The notes under the pieces are model-generated. The model saw only the letters and a program-made list of their open reading frames with translations, did not search any database and was not told where the DNA came from. The translations under genes and the position numbers were made by a program. This document shows positions 43,309 to 51,806 of a stretch of DNA of 64,000 nucleotides, one piece after another (the stretch's first letter is position 1; every line of letters starts with the position of its first letter). Location of the stretch: positions 6,634,001 to 6,698,000 of the forward strand of contig NZ_CP026652.1 in the NCBI RefSeq assembly GCF_002946835.1. Reading direction: 5' to 3'. This DNA comes from Streptomyces dengpaensis (GTDB taxonomy: Bacteria > Actinomycetota > Actinomycetes > Streptomycetales > Streptomycetaceae).

Positions 43309-43669
43309 CCTGAGTCAGGGCTCCTCTCCACATGTCACGCATGTCGAATGCCGGTGCACTGGGCGCCACCGGCCGTTGTCGAGCCTACCCCCGTAAGTAC
43401 GTGCGTTTTTTCGAGTCATTCCAGACTGCCGGGACTCTTCGGGATCCGCCTCCCGACAAGGCCGTTCCCTGTCCGGCAAGTGAATACGGAGCCGCTCGAA
43501 GGAGTGCTCAATCGAGTGTCTGCCGGCTCTTCCAGCAGTGCTGCTCAACACGACCCCACCCCCGCGAAGGTCGAGGTCTGGGCAACGTCTAAAGTGGCGT
43601 GGTACGCGCGAGCCGTCACGGGGAGTTCACACCCGGGGGCTTGCTGGGATGTCTCTGTCAGGGGTGTGC
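43309..43669. promoter_or_regulatory. Divergent promoter region between tkt and ctaB
   Basis: 361 bp between divergent starts, less biased in codon position than the flanks and with an unusual run of T at about 43407-43412. It should hold promoters for both operons, but no hexamer pair stands out. No additional gene is convincing. Confidence 0.45.
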
Positions 43670-44617
43670 GTGACGGCCGTCGAATCCCGTCCAGCGGGGG
43701 TACTGGAGGCGAGCGAGAGCTCGAGCCACCGGCCGTTCGGGGCCCGTGTCAAGGCGTTCGTGGCGCTGACCAAGCCGCGGATCATCGAACTGCTGCTGAT
43801 CACCACCGTTCCGGTGATGTTCCTGGCCGACCAGGGAGTGCCCGACCTGAAGCTGGTGCTCCTCACCTGCCTCGGCGGCTACCTCTCGGCGGGCGGCGCC
43901 AACGCGCTGAACATGTACATCGACCGTGACATCGACGCCCTCATGGAGCGCACCTCGCAGCGCCCGCTGGTCACCGGCATGGTCAGCCCGCGCGAATGCC
44001 TCGCCTTCGGCATCGCCCTCGCCGTCGTCTCGACGCTGCTGTTCGGCCTGACCGTCAACTGGCTGTCCGCCTGGCTGTCGCTCGGAGCACTCCTCTTCTA
44101 CGTCGTCGTCTACACGATGCTCCTCAAGCGGCGTACGTCGCAGAACATCGTGTGGGGCGGCATCGCGGGCTGTCTCCCGGTGCTCATCGGCTGGTCGTCC
44201 GTCACGAACTCCCTGTCGTGGGCGCCGGTCATCCTCTTCCTCGTCATGTTCTTCTGGACGCCGCCGCACTACTGGCCGCTGTCCATGAAGGTGAAGGACG
44301 ACTACGCGCGCGTGGGCGTGCCGATGCTGCCGGTCGTCGCCTCCAACAAGGTGGTCGCCCGACAGATCGTCATCTACAGCTGGGTGATGGTCGCGGTCTC
44401 GCTGCTGCTCACCCCGCTCGGCTACACCGGCTGGTTCTATACGGCGGTCGCGCTCGCCGCCGGCGGGTTCTGGCTGTGGGAGGCGCACGGGCTGCAGAAC
44501 CGCGCCAAGGCCGAGGTGACGGGCGGCAAGCTCAAGGAGATGCGGCTGTTCCACTGGTCGATCACCTACGTGTCGATCCTGTTCGTCGCCGTCGCGGTGG
44601 ACCCCTTCCTGCGCTAG
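43670..44617 (+). CDS. ctaB: Protoheme IX farnesyltransferase (heme O synthase)
   Basis: 315 residues. Membrane enzyme adding a farnesyl group to heme b to give heme O, for cytochrome oxidase. UbiA-fold motif [20 protein letters not shown] near residue 81 carries the Asp-rich site; nine hydrophobic helices follow the pattern of CtaB ([35 protein letters not shown]). The start is uncertain among GTG 43670 (chosen, AGGGG just upstream), GTG 43664 and ATG 43649. Confidence 0.94.
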   Translation: MTAVESRPAGVLEASESSSHRPFGARVKAFVALTKPRIIELLLITTVPVMFLADQGVPDLKLVLLTCLGGYLSAGGANALNMYIDRDIDALMERTSQRPLVTGMVSPRECLAFGIALAVVSTLLFGLTVNWLSAWLSLGALLFYVVVYTMLLKRRTSQNIVWGGIAGCLPVLIGWSSVTNSLSWAPVILFLVMFFWTPPHYWPLSMKVKDDYARVGVPMLPVVASNKVVARQIVIYSWVMVAVSLLLTPLGYTGWFYTAVALAAGGFWLWEAHGLQNRAKAEVTGGKLKEMRLFHWSITYVSILFVAVAVDPFLR

Positions 44618-44627
44618 CGCTTTGGGC

Positions 44628-44663
44628 GGGCGGGGTGCGTGGTCAAGGCCACGCACCCCGCCC
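44628..44663 (+). terminator. Terminator after ctaB
   Basis: A perfect 15-bp GC-rich stem (44628-44642 with 44649-44663) with a 6-base loop, starting 11 bp after the ctaB stop. Confidence 0.87.
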
Positions 44664-44700
44664 GTCGCTGTTTGATCCACTCGTCGATAGCATCCTGACC

Positions 44701-45057
44701 ATGGCAGACACGCAACAGGTTGACGAGACCACCGGCGCCGCCCAGGACGCCAAGGCCGAGCGCAAGGCAGCCAAGCTTGCTCAGCAGATCTCCGCCTTCT
44801 CCAAGGCGCACGGCGGAGCCGAGGGCCAGGTCGCGTACATCGGGCAGAAGGGCGCCCGGATCGTGCTCGTCGGCGAGGACGGTGGCTGGGGCGACCTCGT
44901 GGCGCCCACGTACGCGATCGCCGAGGAGGCCGTGAAGAAGGCGGGGATCACGGTTCACGAGGCGTTCGACGGGGAGTTCGCGGCGAAGGTGGAGACGGGG
45001 CCGTACGAGTGGAAGCGGATGGCGGGGATTCAGGTTGGGGCGCCGGGTAACGACTGA
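44701..45057 (+). CDS. Small conserved actinobacterial protein of unknown function
   Basis: 118 residues. After a charged Ala-rich N-terminus (AERKAAKLAQQISAFSKAHG), the protein has a compact alpha/beta part (GQVAYIGQKGARIVLVGEDG, WGDLVAPTYAIAEEAVKKAG, WKRMAGIQVG). I recognise it only as a conserved streptomycete protein found beside ctaB; no catalytic motif. No Shine-Dalgarno sequence is visible; TAGCAT ends eight bases before the ATG, so the message may be leaderless. Confidence 0.8.
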   Translation: MADTQQVDETTGAAQDAKAERKAAKLAQQISAFSKAHGGAEGQVAYIGQKGARIVLVGEDGGWGDLVAPTYAIAEEAVKKAGITVHEAFDGEFAAKVETGPYEWKRMAGIQVGAPGND

Positions 45058-45061
45058 CGTT

Positions 45062-45180
45062 ATCTGTCATCTGTTATCCGTCGGATGACAGTTGATATCC
45101 GTCAGCTGTCATCCGTCATCCGTCGGCTGTGATCCGTCAGCTGTCGGCTGTTATCCGTCGGCTGTGATCCGTCGGCAGTT
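45062..45180 (+). repeat. Array of 17 heptads (ATCCGTC type)
   Basis: The stretch divides without gaps into 17 units of exactly seven bases. Seven units are ATCCGTC; the rest are variants such as AGCTGTC, GGCTGTG and ATCTGTC. A 9-bp stem can form (45083-45091 with 45106-45114). It starts five bases after a stop codon and ends 85 bp before the next gene. Confidence 0.85.
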
Positions 45181-45265
45181 CGCACGGGGGTGTGCGCGAG
45201 CAACACCTGATGCCCGGTTCACCCGTTAGGACCTGAGAAGGCACGGTCCAGTCGCGGGAGTCCGG

Positions 45266-46372
45266 ATGATCGAAACGCCGTCCCTGGTGGACCAGTACTG
45301 CCACGGCGTACTGAGGACGGAGCTGGGCCTCGGCACATTCGAGGCCCACCTCGCCAGAACCGAGGGCCCGCCCGCCCCCGGCACCACCCTTTTCGACACC
45401 CAGACCGGTTTCGCCGTGCGCCGCTGGTGCCCGCCGTTGCTCGGTCTTGAGCCGCACTGTCCGCCCGCCCGCTATCTGGCCCGGCGTCGTGAACTCGGCG
45501 TACTGGAGTCGGGCCGCAGGCTGCTGAGCGGCAGTGGCATCACGACGTATCTCGTGGACACCGGGCTGCCCGGAGATCTGACCGGGCCCGGCGAGATGGC
45601 GTCCGCGGGCGGTGCCCACGCGCACGAGATCGTCCGCCTGGAGCTGCTGGCCGAACAGGTCGCCGACACATCCGGCACCGTCGAGTCCTTTCTCGCCAAT
45701 CTCGCGGAGTCCGTCCACGGGGCCGCCGCGACCGCCGTCGCCTTCACCTCCGTGGCGGGCGTACGGCACGGTCTGGCGCTCGCGCCCGAGCCGCCCGGGC
45801 CCGGGGAAGTGCGCGGCGCGGCGGGCCGCTGGCTGGCGGGTCGCCGGGTGGGCGGGCCGCTCAGCGACCCCGTCCTCCTGCGCCATCTGCTGTGGATCGC
45901 GGTGGCCTCGGGCCTGCCCCTGCAACTCCACGCCGGACTCGGTGAACCCGGGCTGCGCATCGACCGCACCGACCCCGTCCTGCTCACCGACTTCGCCCGC
46001 GCGACGGCCGGACTCGGCACCGACCTGGTCCTTCTACACGGCTACCCGTACCACCGGCACGCGGCGCACCTCGCCGGGGTCTTCCCGCATGTGTACGCCG
46101 ACCTGGGCGCGGCCCTGGTCCGTACGGGGGCACGGGCGGCGGCCGTGCTCGCCGAGATCCTGGAGCTGGCGCCCTTCGGCAAGCTCCTTTTCTCCAGCGG
46201 AGCACAGGGGTTGCCGGAGCTTCATGTGGTCGGGGCACGTCTCTTCCGTGAGGCGCTCGCGCGGGTGCTGGGCAACTGGGTCGCCGAGGGGGCCTGGTCG
46301 TTGGCCGACGCGCAGCGCGTGGCGGGGCTCATCGCGGCCGGTAATGCGCGCCGGGTGTACGGGGTGGAGTGA
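45266..46372 (+). CDS. Amidohydrolase-like (TIM-barrel) protein
   Basis: 368 residues. Overall pattern of the amidohydrolase-2 superfamily: an N-terminal VDQYCHGVL, barrel strand LPLQLHAGLGEPGLRID near residue 219, LVLLHGYPYHRHAAHLAGVF near 255, YADLGAAL and LLFSSGAQGLPELHVVGARL near 309. Two usual metal-ligand positions look changed: the first motif has Tyr where HxH-type enzymes have His, and SSGAQ replaces SSDA-type Asp. It may be a non-hydrolytic or altered-metal member. ATG 45266 follows GGGAG. Confidence 0.75.
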   Translation: MIETPSLVDQYCHGVLRTELGLGTFEAHLARTEGPPAPGTTLFDTQTGFAVRRWCPPLLGLEPHCPPARYLARRRELGVLESGRRLLSGSGITTYLVDTGLPGDLTGPGEMASAGGAHAHEIVRLELLAEQVADTSGTVESFLANLAESVHGAAATAVAFTSVAGVRHGLALAPEPPGPGEVRGAAGRWLAGRRVGGPLSDPVLLRHLLWIAVASGLPLQLHAGLGEPGLRIDRTDPVLLTDFARATAGLGTDLVLLHGYPYHRHAAHLAGVFPHVYADLGAALVRTGARAAAVLAEILELAPFGKLLFSSGAQGLPELHVVGARLFREALARVLGNWVAEGAWSLADAQRVAGLIAAGNARRVYGVE

Positions 46373-46393
46373 GGCCCGCCAGACTCTGCCCCT

Positions 46394-47161
46394 ATGACTG
46401 ACGACGCAACGGCCCGCCTGCTGAAACGCCTCCTCACCGATCTGCGCGCCCTCGCCCCGGTCGCCCTGTGGGCGCACGGTTCGCTCGCCGGGGGCGACTA
46501 TCAGGAGGGGCGCAGTGATCTCGATCTGATCGCCGTCCTGGAGGGACCGGTCTCGATCGGCACGATACGGAAGCTGGTCTGGCTGCACCGACGGCTGCGA
46601 GCCGACGAGCCGCTGGCTGTGAAGCTGCACTGCAGCTATCTGACGCCCGACACTCTGGCCGGCGCCGAGCGGTCGTACGCCACCTGGGCCCACGACCGGC
46701 TGCTGAAACGACCGGTCACCCCGGTCACCCGCCGCGAACTGCATGCCTTCGGACGCGTCCTGCACGGCGCATCGCCCGAGGAGCTGCTGCTGCCGCCCGT
46801 CCCGGACCAGGAGCTCGACGATTTCGTCGTACGGGACCAGAAGGAGTTCTGGCGGCCCGCGGTCGACAAGGCCAGGCTCTGGACGCAGAACGATTGGGTC
46901 GACCTCGGGGTGATCACCTTCGCCCGGGCGACCGTCACCCTGCGGGACGGCCGGCTGATCTCCAAGCGGGAGGCCCTGGAACTGCTCCCCGGGCTCGGGG
47001 CGCCGGCCGAGGTGGTCGACGACATCAGGAGGCGGCGTTACGAGGATCCCGCGCCGCCCACCGAGGAGTGGACGGCGCGCAGGTCCGAGCTGACCCGGGA
47101 CTACCTCGGTCCCGCCATGGACGCCTTGGTCACCACGTACGAGCGATCTACGCGCGCGTGA
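46394..47161 (+). CDS. Nucleotidyltransferase-domain protein
   Basis: 255 residues. The polymerase-beta-type nucleotidyltransferase motif GSLAGGDYQEGRSDLDLIAV (GS followed by DxD) lies near residue 29, followed by a helical C-terminal domain as in aminoglycoside adenylyltransferases (WTQNDWVDLGVITFARATVT, LISKREALELLPGLG). Whether it modifies a drug or another substrate cannot be judged. It ends with RSTRA inside a 29-bp repeat and converges on ctaA. Confidence 0.82.
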   Translation: MTDDATARLLKRLLTDLRALAPVALWAHGSLAGGDYQEGRSDLDLIAVLEGPVSIGTIRKLVWLHRRLRADEPLAVKLHCSYLTPDTLAGAERSYATWAHDRLLKRPVTPVTRRELHAFGRVLHGASPEELLLPPVPDQELDDFVVRDQKEFWRPAVDKARLWTQNDWVDLGVITFARATVTLRDGRLISKREALELLPGLGAPAEVVDDIRRRRYEDPAPPTEEWTARRSELTRDYLGPAMDALVTTYERSTRA

Positions 47162-47224
47162 GCGGATACGAGCGGCCTACGCGCGCGTGAGCGGATACGA
47201 GCGGCCTACGCGCGCGTGAGCGTC
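47138..47224. repeat. Three tandem 29-bp repeats between convergent genes
   Basis: Copies at 47138-47166, 47167-47195 and 47196-47222; the second and third are identical over 27 bases and the first differs by two. Each contains CTACGCGCGCGTGAG. Copy 1 encodes the end of the nucleotidyltransferase; copy 3 encodes the end of CtaA on the other strand. Confidence 0.88.
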
Positions 47225-48213
47225 GCTTCCGTGGCGGGAGCCGGCAGTTCGGCCGCGACGTCCGGGCGCTCGCGCAGCGACAGCAGGACGCGGAGGACCG
47301 CGATCCACATCAGGCAGGAGCCGAACATGTGGAGGCCGACCAGGACCTCGGGGAGGTCCGTGAAGTACTGGACGTAGCCGATGAGGCCTTGGGCGAGCAG
47401 GATCAGGAACAGGTCGCGGGTGCGGTTCAGCGGGCCCTTGGGGGCGTCGACCGCCTTGAGGACGAACCACAGGGCGAACGTCAGCGTGACCACGATCCAG
47501 GCGAGCACGGCGTGCAGCTTGCTGACGGTCTCCCAGTCCAGCGGCATGCGCTCGACCTCGCTGGAGTCGCCCGCGTGCGGGCCCGAGCCGGTCACCACCG
47601 TGCCGACCGCGATCAGCAGCACCGCGGCCACCACCAGGACCCACACCAGCTGCCGCACCGACTTGCCGACCAGGGGCCGGGGCTCCGCGTCGCCCTCCCG
47701 GGTGCGCTGCCACATCACCGTGGCGACCGCGATCAGGGCGGAGGACAGCAGGAAGTGGGCGGCGACCGTATAGGGGTTCAGACCGACCAGGACGACGATG
47801 CCGCCGAGGACCGCGTTGCCCATGACGACCCAGAACTGGGTCCAGCCGAGCCGGGTGAGGCTCCGCCGCCACGGCTTCTGCGAGCGCGCGGCGATGATCG
47901 CCCAGCCGACCGCCGCGCACAGGACGTACGTCAGCATGCGGTTGCCGAACTCGATGACGCCGTGGACGCCCATCGCGCTCGTCGTGGTGAGCGAGTCGTC
48001 GGTGCACTTGGGCCAGGTCGGGCAGCCGAGGCCCGAGCCGGTCAGCCGTACGGCACCGCCGGTGACCACGATGACCACCGACATGACGAGTGCGGCGAGG
48101 GCCGCGCGCTGCACCGTCCGGGGGGTCGGGGTCCAGCGTGCGGCGATGAAGGCGAGTGGGTTGCGCACGGCGGCTACGGCATCGGCGCGGGTCACGTTTG
48201 GCACGCGCACCAT
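47206..48213 (-). CDS. ctaA: Heme A synthase
   Basis: 335 residues, eight hydrophobic helices. Oxidises the methyl group of heme O to the formyl of heme A. Conserved features: VTGGAVRLTGSGLGCPTWP with the Cys pair (GCPTWPKC) in the first extracytoplasmic loop, heme-binding His in MGVHGVIEFGNRMLTYV, and further His in SKLHAVLAW and VGLHMFGSC. ATG 48213 (VRVPNVTRADAV) is the likely start, without a strong ribosome binding site. Together with ctaB it makes the cytochrome oxidase cofactor. Confidence 0.94.
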   Translation of the reverse strand: MVRVPNVTRADAVAAVRNPLAFIAARWTPTPRTVQRAALAALVMSVVIVVTGGAVRLTGSGLGCPTWPKCTDDSLTTTSAMGVHGVIEFGNRMLTYVLCAAVGWAIIAARSQKPWRRSLTRLGWTQFWVVMGNAVLGGIVVLVGLNPYTVAAHFLLSSALIAVATVMWQRTREGDAEPRPLVGKSVRQLVWVLVVAAVLLIAVGTVVTGSGPHAGDSSEVERMPLDWETVSKLHAVLAWIVVTLTFALWFVLKAVDAPKGPLNRTRDLFLILLAQGLIGYVQYFTDLPEVLVGLHMFGSCLMWIAVLRVLLSLRERPDVAAELPAPATEATLTRA

Positions 48214-48261
48214 CGTAGGGGCCCGCTTGTGCACACTTTCACGAGGGGCACCCGATGAGGC

Positions 48262-48374
48262 CCTGCCGAGGAACATCCCAGCTGCTCCCGTGGAAGAACA
48301 TCTGCTCCCGCGGACGAACATCCCCTCCCGCGGGAGAACTTTCCCGGCTACTCCCAGCGGAAGAACTTCCCGGC
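48262..48374. repeat. Degenerate repeats of about 23 bp at the 3' end of the ABC-2 permease gene
   Basis: Read on the minus strand, five units (48374-48349, 48348-48325, 48324-48302, 48301-48282, 48281-48262) share a core GTTCNTCCNCGGGAG. The first unit encodes the last codons of the permease and its stop lies in the junction with the second, so the others look like decayed tandem duplications of the gene's end. Confidence 0.7.
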
Positions 48375-49133
48375 AGCCGCCAGCCCTCCGGCCGCCCACA
48401 CCGCCAGGATCCCCAGGTTGCCCCACGGCATCCCGGCGCCGTGCTGGAGCACATCCCGCAGGCCGTCGGAGAGCGCCGTGATCGGCAGCAGAGCGAGCAC
48501 GTCCTGCGCGCCGGACGGGAACTTGTCGAGCGGGACGACCACACCGCCGCCCACGAGCAGCAGCAGGAAGACCAGGTTGGCGGCGGCCAGCGTCGCCTCC
48601 GCCTTCAGCGTGCCGGCCATCAGCAGGCCGAGGCCCGAGAAGGCGGCCGTGCCGAGGATCAGCAGGAGGAGTACGGCGAAGGGGTTGCCGTGCGGTGACC
48701 AGCCCAGCGCGAAGGCGATCACCGTCAGCAGGACGACCTGGAGGATCTCCGTGACCAGGACGGACACCGTCTTCGCGGTCATCAGGCCCCAGCGGGGCAG
48801 CGGCGAGGTGGCCAGCCGCTTCAGCACCCCGTACCGGCGCTCGAAGCCCGTCCCGATGGCCTGCCCCGTGAACGCCGTCGACATCACGGCGAGCGCGAGG
48901 ATGCCAGGGGCCAGGAAGTCGATCGCCTCGCCCTTGCCCGTGTCGATGATGTCGACCGAGCTGAACAGCACGAGCAGCAGGGTCGGGATGACGACCGTCA
49001 GCAGGAGCTGCTCGCCGTTGCGGAGCAGCATCTTCGTTTCGAGGGCGGCCTGCGCGCCGATCATGCGGGGCAGCGGGGCCGCACCGGGTTTCGGGGTGTA
49101 GGTCGCGGCGGTGGTCGTGGTCGTGGTCGTCAC
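48348..49133 (-). CDS. ABC-2 type transporter permease
   Basis: 261 residues. Six hydrophobic helices of the ABC-2 membrane type: LLLTVVIPTLLLVLFSSVDI, FLAPGILALAVMSTAFTGQA, VTEILQVVLLTVIAFALGW, VLLLLILGTAAFSGLGLLMA and ALLPITALSDGLRDVL. The N-terminus is a run of Thr. GTG 49133 overlaps the stop codon of the ATPase gene. With that ATPase it forms an exporter of drug-resistance type; substrate unknown. Confidence 0.92.
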   Translation of the reverse strand: MTTTTTTTAATYTPKPGAAPLPRMIGAQAALETKMLLRNGEQLLLTVVIPTLLLVLFSSVDIIDTGKGEAIDFLAPGILALAVMSTAFTGQAIGTGFERRYGVLKRLATSPLPRWGLMTAKTVSVLVTEILQVVLLTVIAFALGWSPHGNPFAVLLLLILGTAAFSGLGLLMAGTLKAEATLAAANLVFLLLLVGGGVVVPLDKFPSGAQDVLALLPITALSDGLRDVLQHGAGMPWGNLGILAVWAAGGLAAAGKFFRWE

Positions 49134-50053
49134 GAACGCAGCTCCTTGCCGGTGAGCTCCAAAAACACGTCTTCGAGGGTGTGGCGCTCGACCGAGATCC
49201 TCTCCGGCATCACCCCGTGCTGCGCGCACCAGGACGTGACCGTCGCCAGCAGCTGCGGGTTGACCTTGCCGCCCACGCGGTACGAGCCCGGCGTCAGCTC
49301 GGCCGCCGTGCAGTCGGCCGGCAGGGCCTTGAGCAGGGACCCCACGTCGAGCCCCGGGCGGCCGATGAAGCGCAGGGTGTTCTCCGCGCCGCCCCGGCAC
49401 AGCGCCTCGGGGGAGCCCTGGGCGATGACCTTGCCCGCGTCGATGATCGCGACGTCGTCGGCGAGCTGCTCGGCCTCGTCCATGTAGTGCGTGGTGAGGA
49501 TGACGGAGACGCCGTCGGCCCGCAGATCGCGGACCAGGTCCCAGGTGGCGCGCCGGGCCTGCGGGTCGAGCCCGGCGGTCGGCTCGTCGAGGAAGACCAG
49601 CTCGGGGCGGCCGACCACGGCCATCGCCAGCGCGAGACGCTGCTGCTGTCCGCCCGACAGACGCCGGTACGTCGTACGGCCGCAGCCTTCCAGGCCGAGC
49701 CGTTCGATGAGCGCGTCCACGTCCAGGGGGTGGGCGTGCAGCTTCGCGACATGGCGGAGCATTTCGTCGGCGCGGGCGCCCGAGTACACGCCTCCGGACT
49801 GGAGCATCACGCCGATGCGGGGGCGCAGCGCCGAGGCCTGGCGGACGGGGTCGAGGCCCAGGACGCGCACCGTGCCGGAATCCGGTCTCCGGTACCCCTC
49901 GCAGGACTCGACCGTGGTCGTCTTGCCCGCGCCATTGGGTCCGAGTACGGCGGTGATGCCCGCCCCGGCCACCAGGTCGAGGCCGTCCACCGCGGTCTTC
50001 GTGCCGTACCGCTTCACCAGGGCCTGGACCTGGACCACGGGCTCGCTTCGCAT
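49130..50053 (-). CDS. ABC transporter ATP-binding protein, drug-exporter type
   Basis: 307 residues. Walker A GPNGAGKTTTVESCEGY near residue 37, signature LSGGQQQRLALAMAV near 130, Walker B VFLDEPTAGLDPQAR and H-loop LTTHYMDEA are complete; the C-terminal 80 residues are the DUF4162-like extension of DrrA-type ATPases. ATG 50053 lies eight bases after TAGACT, so the transcript may be leaderless. It lies 11 bases after the stop of the acetyltransferase gene. Confidence 0.93.
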   Translation of the reverse strand: MRSEPVVQVQALVKRYGTKTAVDGLDLVAGAGITAVLGPNGAGKTTTVESCEGYRRPDSGTVRVLGLDPVRQASALRPRIGVMLQSGGVYSGARADEMLRHVAKLHAHPLDVDALIERLGLEGCGRTTYRRLSGGQQQRLALAMAVVGRPELVFLDEPTAGLDPQARRATWDLVRDLRADGVSVILTTHYMDEAEQLADDVAIIDAGKVIAQGSPEALCRGGAENTLRFIGRPGLDVGSLLKALPADCTAAELTPGSYRVGGKVNPQLLATVTSWCAQHGVMPERISVERHTLEDVFLELTGKELRS

Positions 50054-50064
50054 GAGGCGCAAGT

Positions 50065-50901
50065 CTAAGGACGTCGTCGCGGCGCGGAGCCGCCGGGGGC
50101 GGCATCCACGTAGAGGTCCCGTGGCCGGTGCAGCGCCAGCCAGCGTTCCGCGTACGCCACCGCGTCGGCCACCGGGAACAGCCGTGCGTCGGCCGCGCCC
50201 ACCTGCCCCCGCACGACGGGGCGGTCCCGTTCGAAGTCGGAGCCCAGCTCGTCGAAGCGCTCGGAGGTGATGGACACATCACGCACCACTTCCCAGCCCG
50301 TGGGGGACGGGCGCCCCACCTCCACGACGGGCGACGGTATGCGGTACTCGGCCAGGTGGAAGCTCGTGCACGCGTCGTAGCCCGCGCCGAGCAGCAGGAT
50401 CCGGGCGCCTGCGGCCTCCAGACGGGCCAGCGGGCTGTACTCGCCGAGGCGGCAGTCGGGCGCGTGGCCCTCGACGATCGCCGCCGCGCGCGGGCCGAGC
50501 GCCGCGAACGAGGTCTGCGGGTGCGCGCTGCGCAGGGCGCCCGGCCAGTTGCGTACGGTCTCCGGGATCACGCCGACCCCGCGGGAGGGCGTGATGAGCG
50601 GGTCGTACGCGGGCATCGTCGCCCGGATGGCCGCCCACCACTCCTCGGGAACCGGCGGGCTGCCCCACAGGGCCGGATCGGAGAGGTCGCCGGATTGGGT
50701 CGGGACCACCAGAGTGCCGTCGGGGCCGAGCGCGTCGAGCAGTCCTTGGACGACGGCGACCGGGCCGCCGTTGACCCAGCCGAGGGCGCTGAGGGAGGAG
50801 TGCACGAGAAGCGTTTCGCCGGGCTGGACTCCCATTGCGAGAAGCTGTGCGGCGACGGTGTCCCGAGTGACGAGTGGGCCGGTCGGAGGGGGTGTCGACA
50901 T
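50065..50901 (-). CDS. Aminoglycoside N(3)-acetyltransferase-family protein
   Basis: 278 residues. Antibiotic_NAT fold, acetylating an amine with acetyl-CoA. Family motifs: [16 protein letters not shown] near residue 31, [18 protein letters not shown] near 102, [13 protein letters not shown] near 125 and [19 protein letters not shown] with the conserved His near 174. Many family members in streptomycetes have no antibiotic role, so resistance is only a possibility. ATG 50901 follows GGGAGAC. It is directly upstream of an ABC exporter, an arrangement that suggests self-protection but does not prove it. Confidence 0.88.
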   Translation of the reverse strand: MSTPPPTGPLVTRDTVAAQLLAMGVQPGETLLVHSSLSALGWVNGGPVAVVQGLLDALGPDGTLVVPTQSGDLSDPALWGSPPVPEEWWAAIRATMPAYDPLITPSRGVGVIPETVRNWPGALRSAHPQTSFAALGPRAAAIVEGHAPDCRLGEYSPLARLEAAGARILLLGAGYDACTSFHLAEYRIPSPVVEVGRPSPTGWEVVRDVSITSERFDELGSDFERDRPVVRGQVGAADARLFPVADAVAYAERWLALHRPRDLYVDAAPGGSAPRRRP

Positions 50902-50975
50902 GGTTCGGCAGTCTCCCGGAGGGCCCGACGGGGTGCCACCGAATTGAGCGGCCAAAGATCGTTTCCGCAGGTCAC

Positions 50976-50991
50976 CTTAGGTTTACCTAAG
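50976..50991. promoter_or_regulatory. Palindrome CTTAGGT-TT-ACCTAAG before sufR
   Basis: A perfect 7+2+7 inverted repeat in the divergent region between the acetyltransferase gene and sufR, 72 bp before the sufR start. The half-sites match those of DmdR/IdeR iron boxes, but the spacing is five bases too short for the normal 19-bp box. It is the best operator candidate for SufR or an iron regulator here. Confidence 0.5.
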
Positions 50992-51062
50992 TGATGCACG
51001 GCACCGTCCACCGCTCAGGGCGCCGCTTGTCAGGCTCTGAGGAATTACGCAACAATGGCGTT

Positions 51063-51806
51063 GTGAAAAACGTTGGCGAGGCTCGGGTGACCCCCACGGG
51101 GGCCCCCCAGGAGGAACTCGCGACCGGGGAGCGGTCCACCCGCAACCGGGTCGCGCGCTCCATCCTGGATCACGGCCCGTCGACCGTCGCGGACCTCGCG
51201 GGACGTCTGGGCCTGACCCAGGCCGCCGTACGCCGTCATCTCGACGCGCTCGTCGCCGACGACGTCGTGGCAGCGCGTGAGCAGCGGGTCTACGGAGCGC
51301 GGACGCGCGGCCGGCCCGCCAAGGTGTTCGCCCTGACCGACTGCGGCCGGGACGCCTTCGACCAGTCCTACGACAAGCTCGCCGCCGACGCGCTCCGCTG
51401 GATCGCGGCACACGAGGGCGGGGACGAAGCGATCCTCTCCTTCGCCCGCGCCCGGATCGCGGCGCAGGCGGGCGCCTACCGCCAGGCCATCGAGGCCGCC
51501 GCCCCCGACCAGCGCACCGAAGCTCTGGCCAAGGCCCTGAGCGTCGACGGGTACGCCGCGACGGCGCGCAGCGCTCCGGTCGGCGAGCAGCTCTGCCAGC
51601 ACCACTGCCCGGTCGCCCACGTCGCCGAGCAGTTCCCGCAGCTGTGCGAGGCGGAGACCGAGGTCTTCTCCCAGCTGCTCGGCACACACGTCCAGCGGCT
51701 GGCCACCATCGCCCACGGCGACGGGGTGTGCACCACGTTCATCCCCAAGATTTCCAAGACCACTGACAACGCATCTGCAAGCACGGCCGGGAGGAACCCC
51801 GCATGA
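51063..51806 (+). CDS. sufR: SufR, Fe-S cluster-sensing repressor of the suf operon
   Basis: 247 residues. ArsR/DeoR-like winged helix ([39 protein letters not shown]) followed by a helical region and a C-terminal cluster-binding motif [19 protein letters not shown] near residue 180. In actinobacteria SufR carries an Fe-S cluster and represses suf until cluster supply is short. GTG 51063 is the likely start; GAGGAA is rather far upstream. The stop overlaps the ATG of sufB. Confidence 0.92.
   Translation: MKNVGEARVTPTGAPQEELATGERSTRNRVARSILDHGPSTVADLAGRLGLTQAAVRRHLDALVADDVVAAREQRVYGARTRGRPAKVFALTDCGRDAFDQSYDKLAADALRWIAAHEGGDEAILSFARARIAAQAGAYRQAIEAAAPDQRTEALAKALSVDGYAATARSAPVGEQLCQHHCPVAHVAEQFPQLCEAETEVFSQLLGTHVQRLATIAHGDGVCTTFIPKISKTTDNASASTAGRNPA

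Noticed and set aside
41053..43929. Long plus-strand open frame opposite tkt and into the ctaB leader
   Set aside because: Antisense to transketolase and without any recognisable domain.
45062..45180. CRISPR array
   Set aside because: Units are seven bases without spacers; it is a tandem repeat.
47138..47222. CRISPR-like direct repeats
   Set aside because: The 29-bp units are contiguous with no spacers, and overlap coding sequence.
50976..50991. Classical 19-bp DmdR/IdeR iron box
   Set aside because: Half-sites fit but the spacing is too short; kept only as a general operator candidate.
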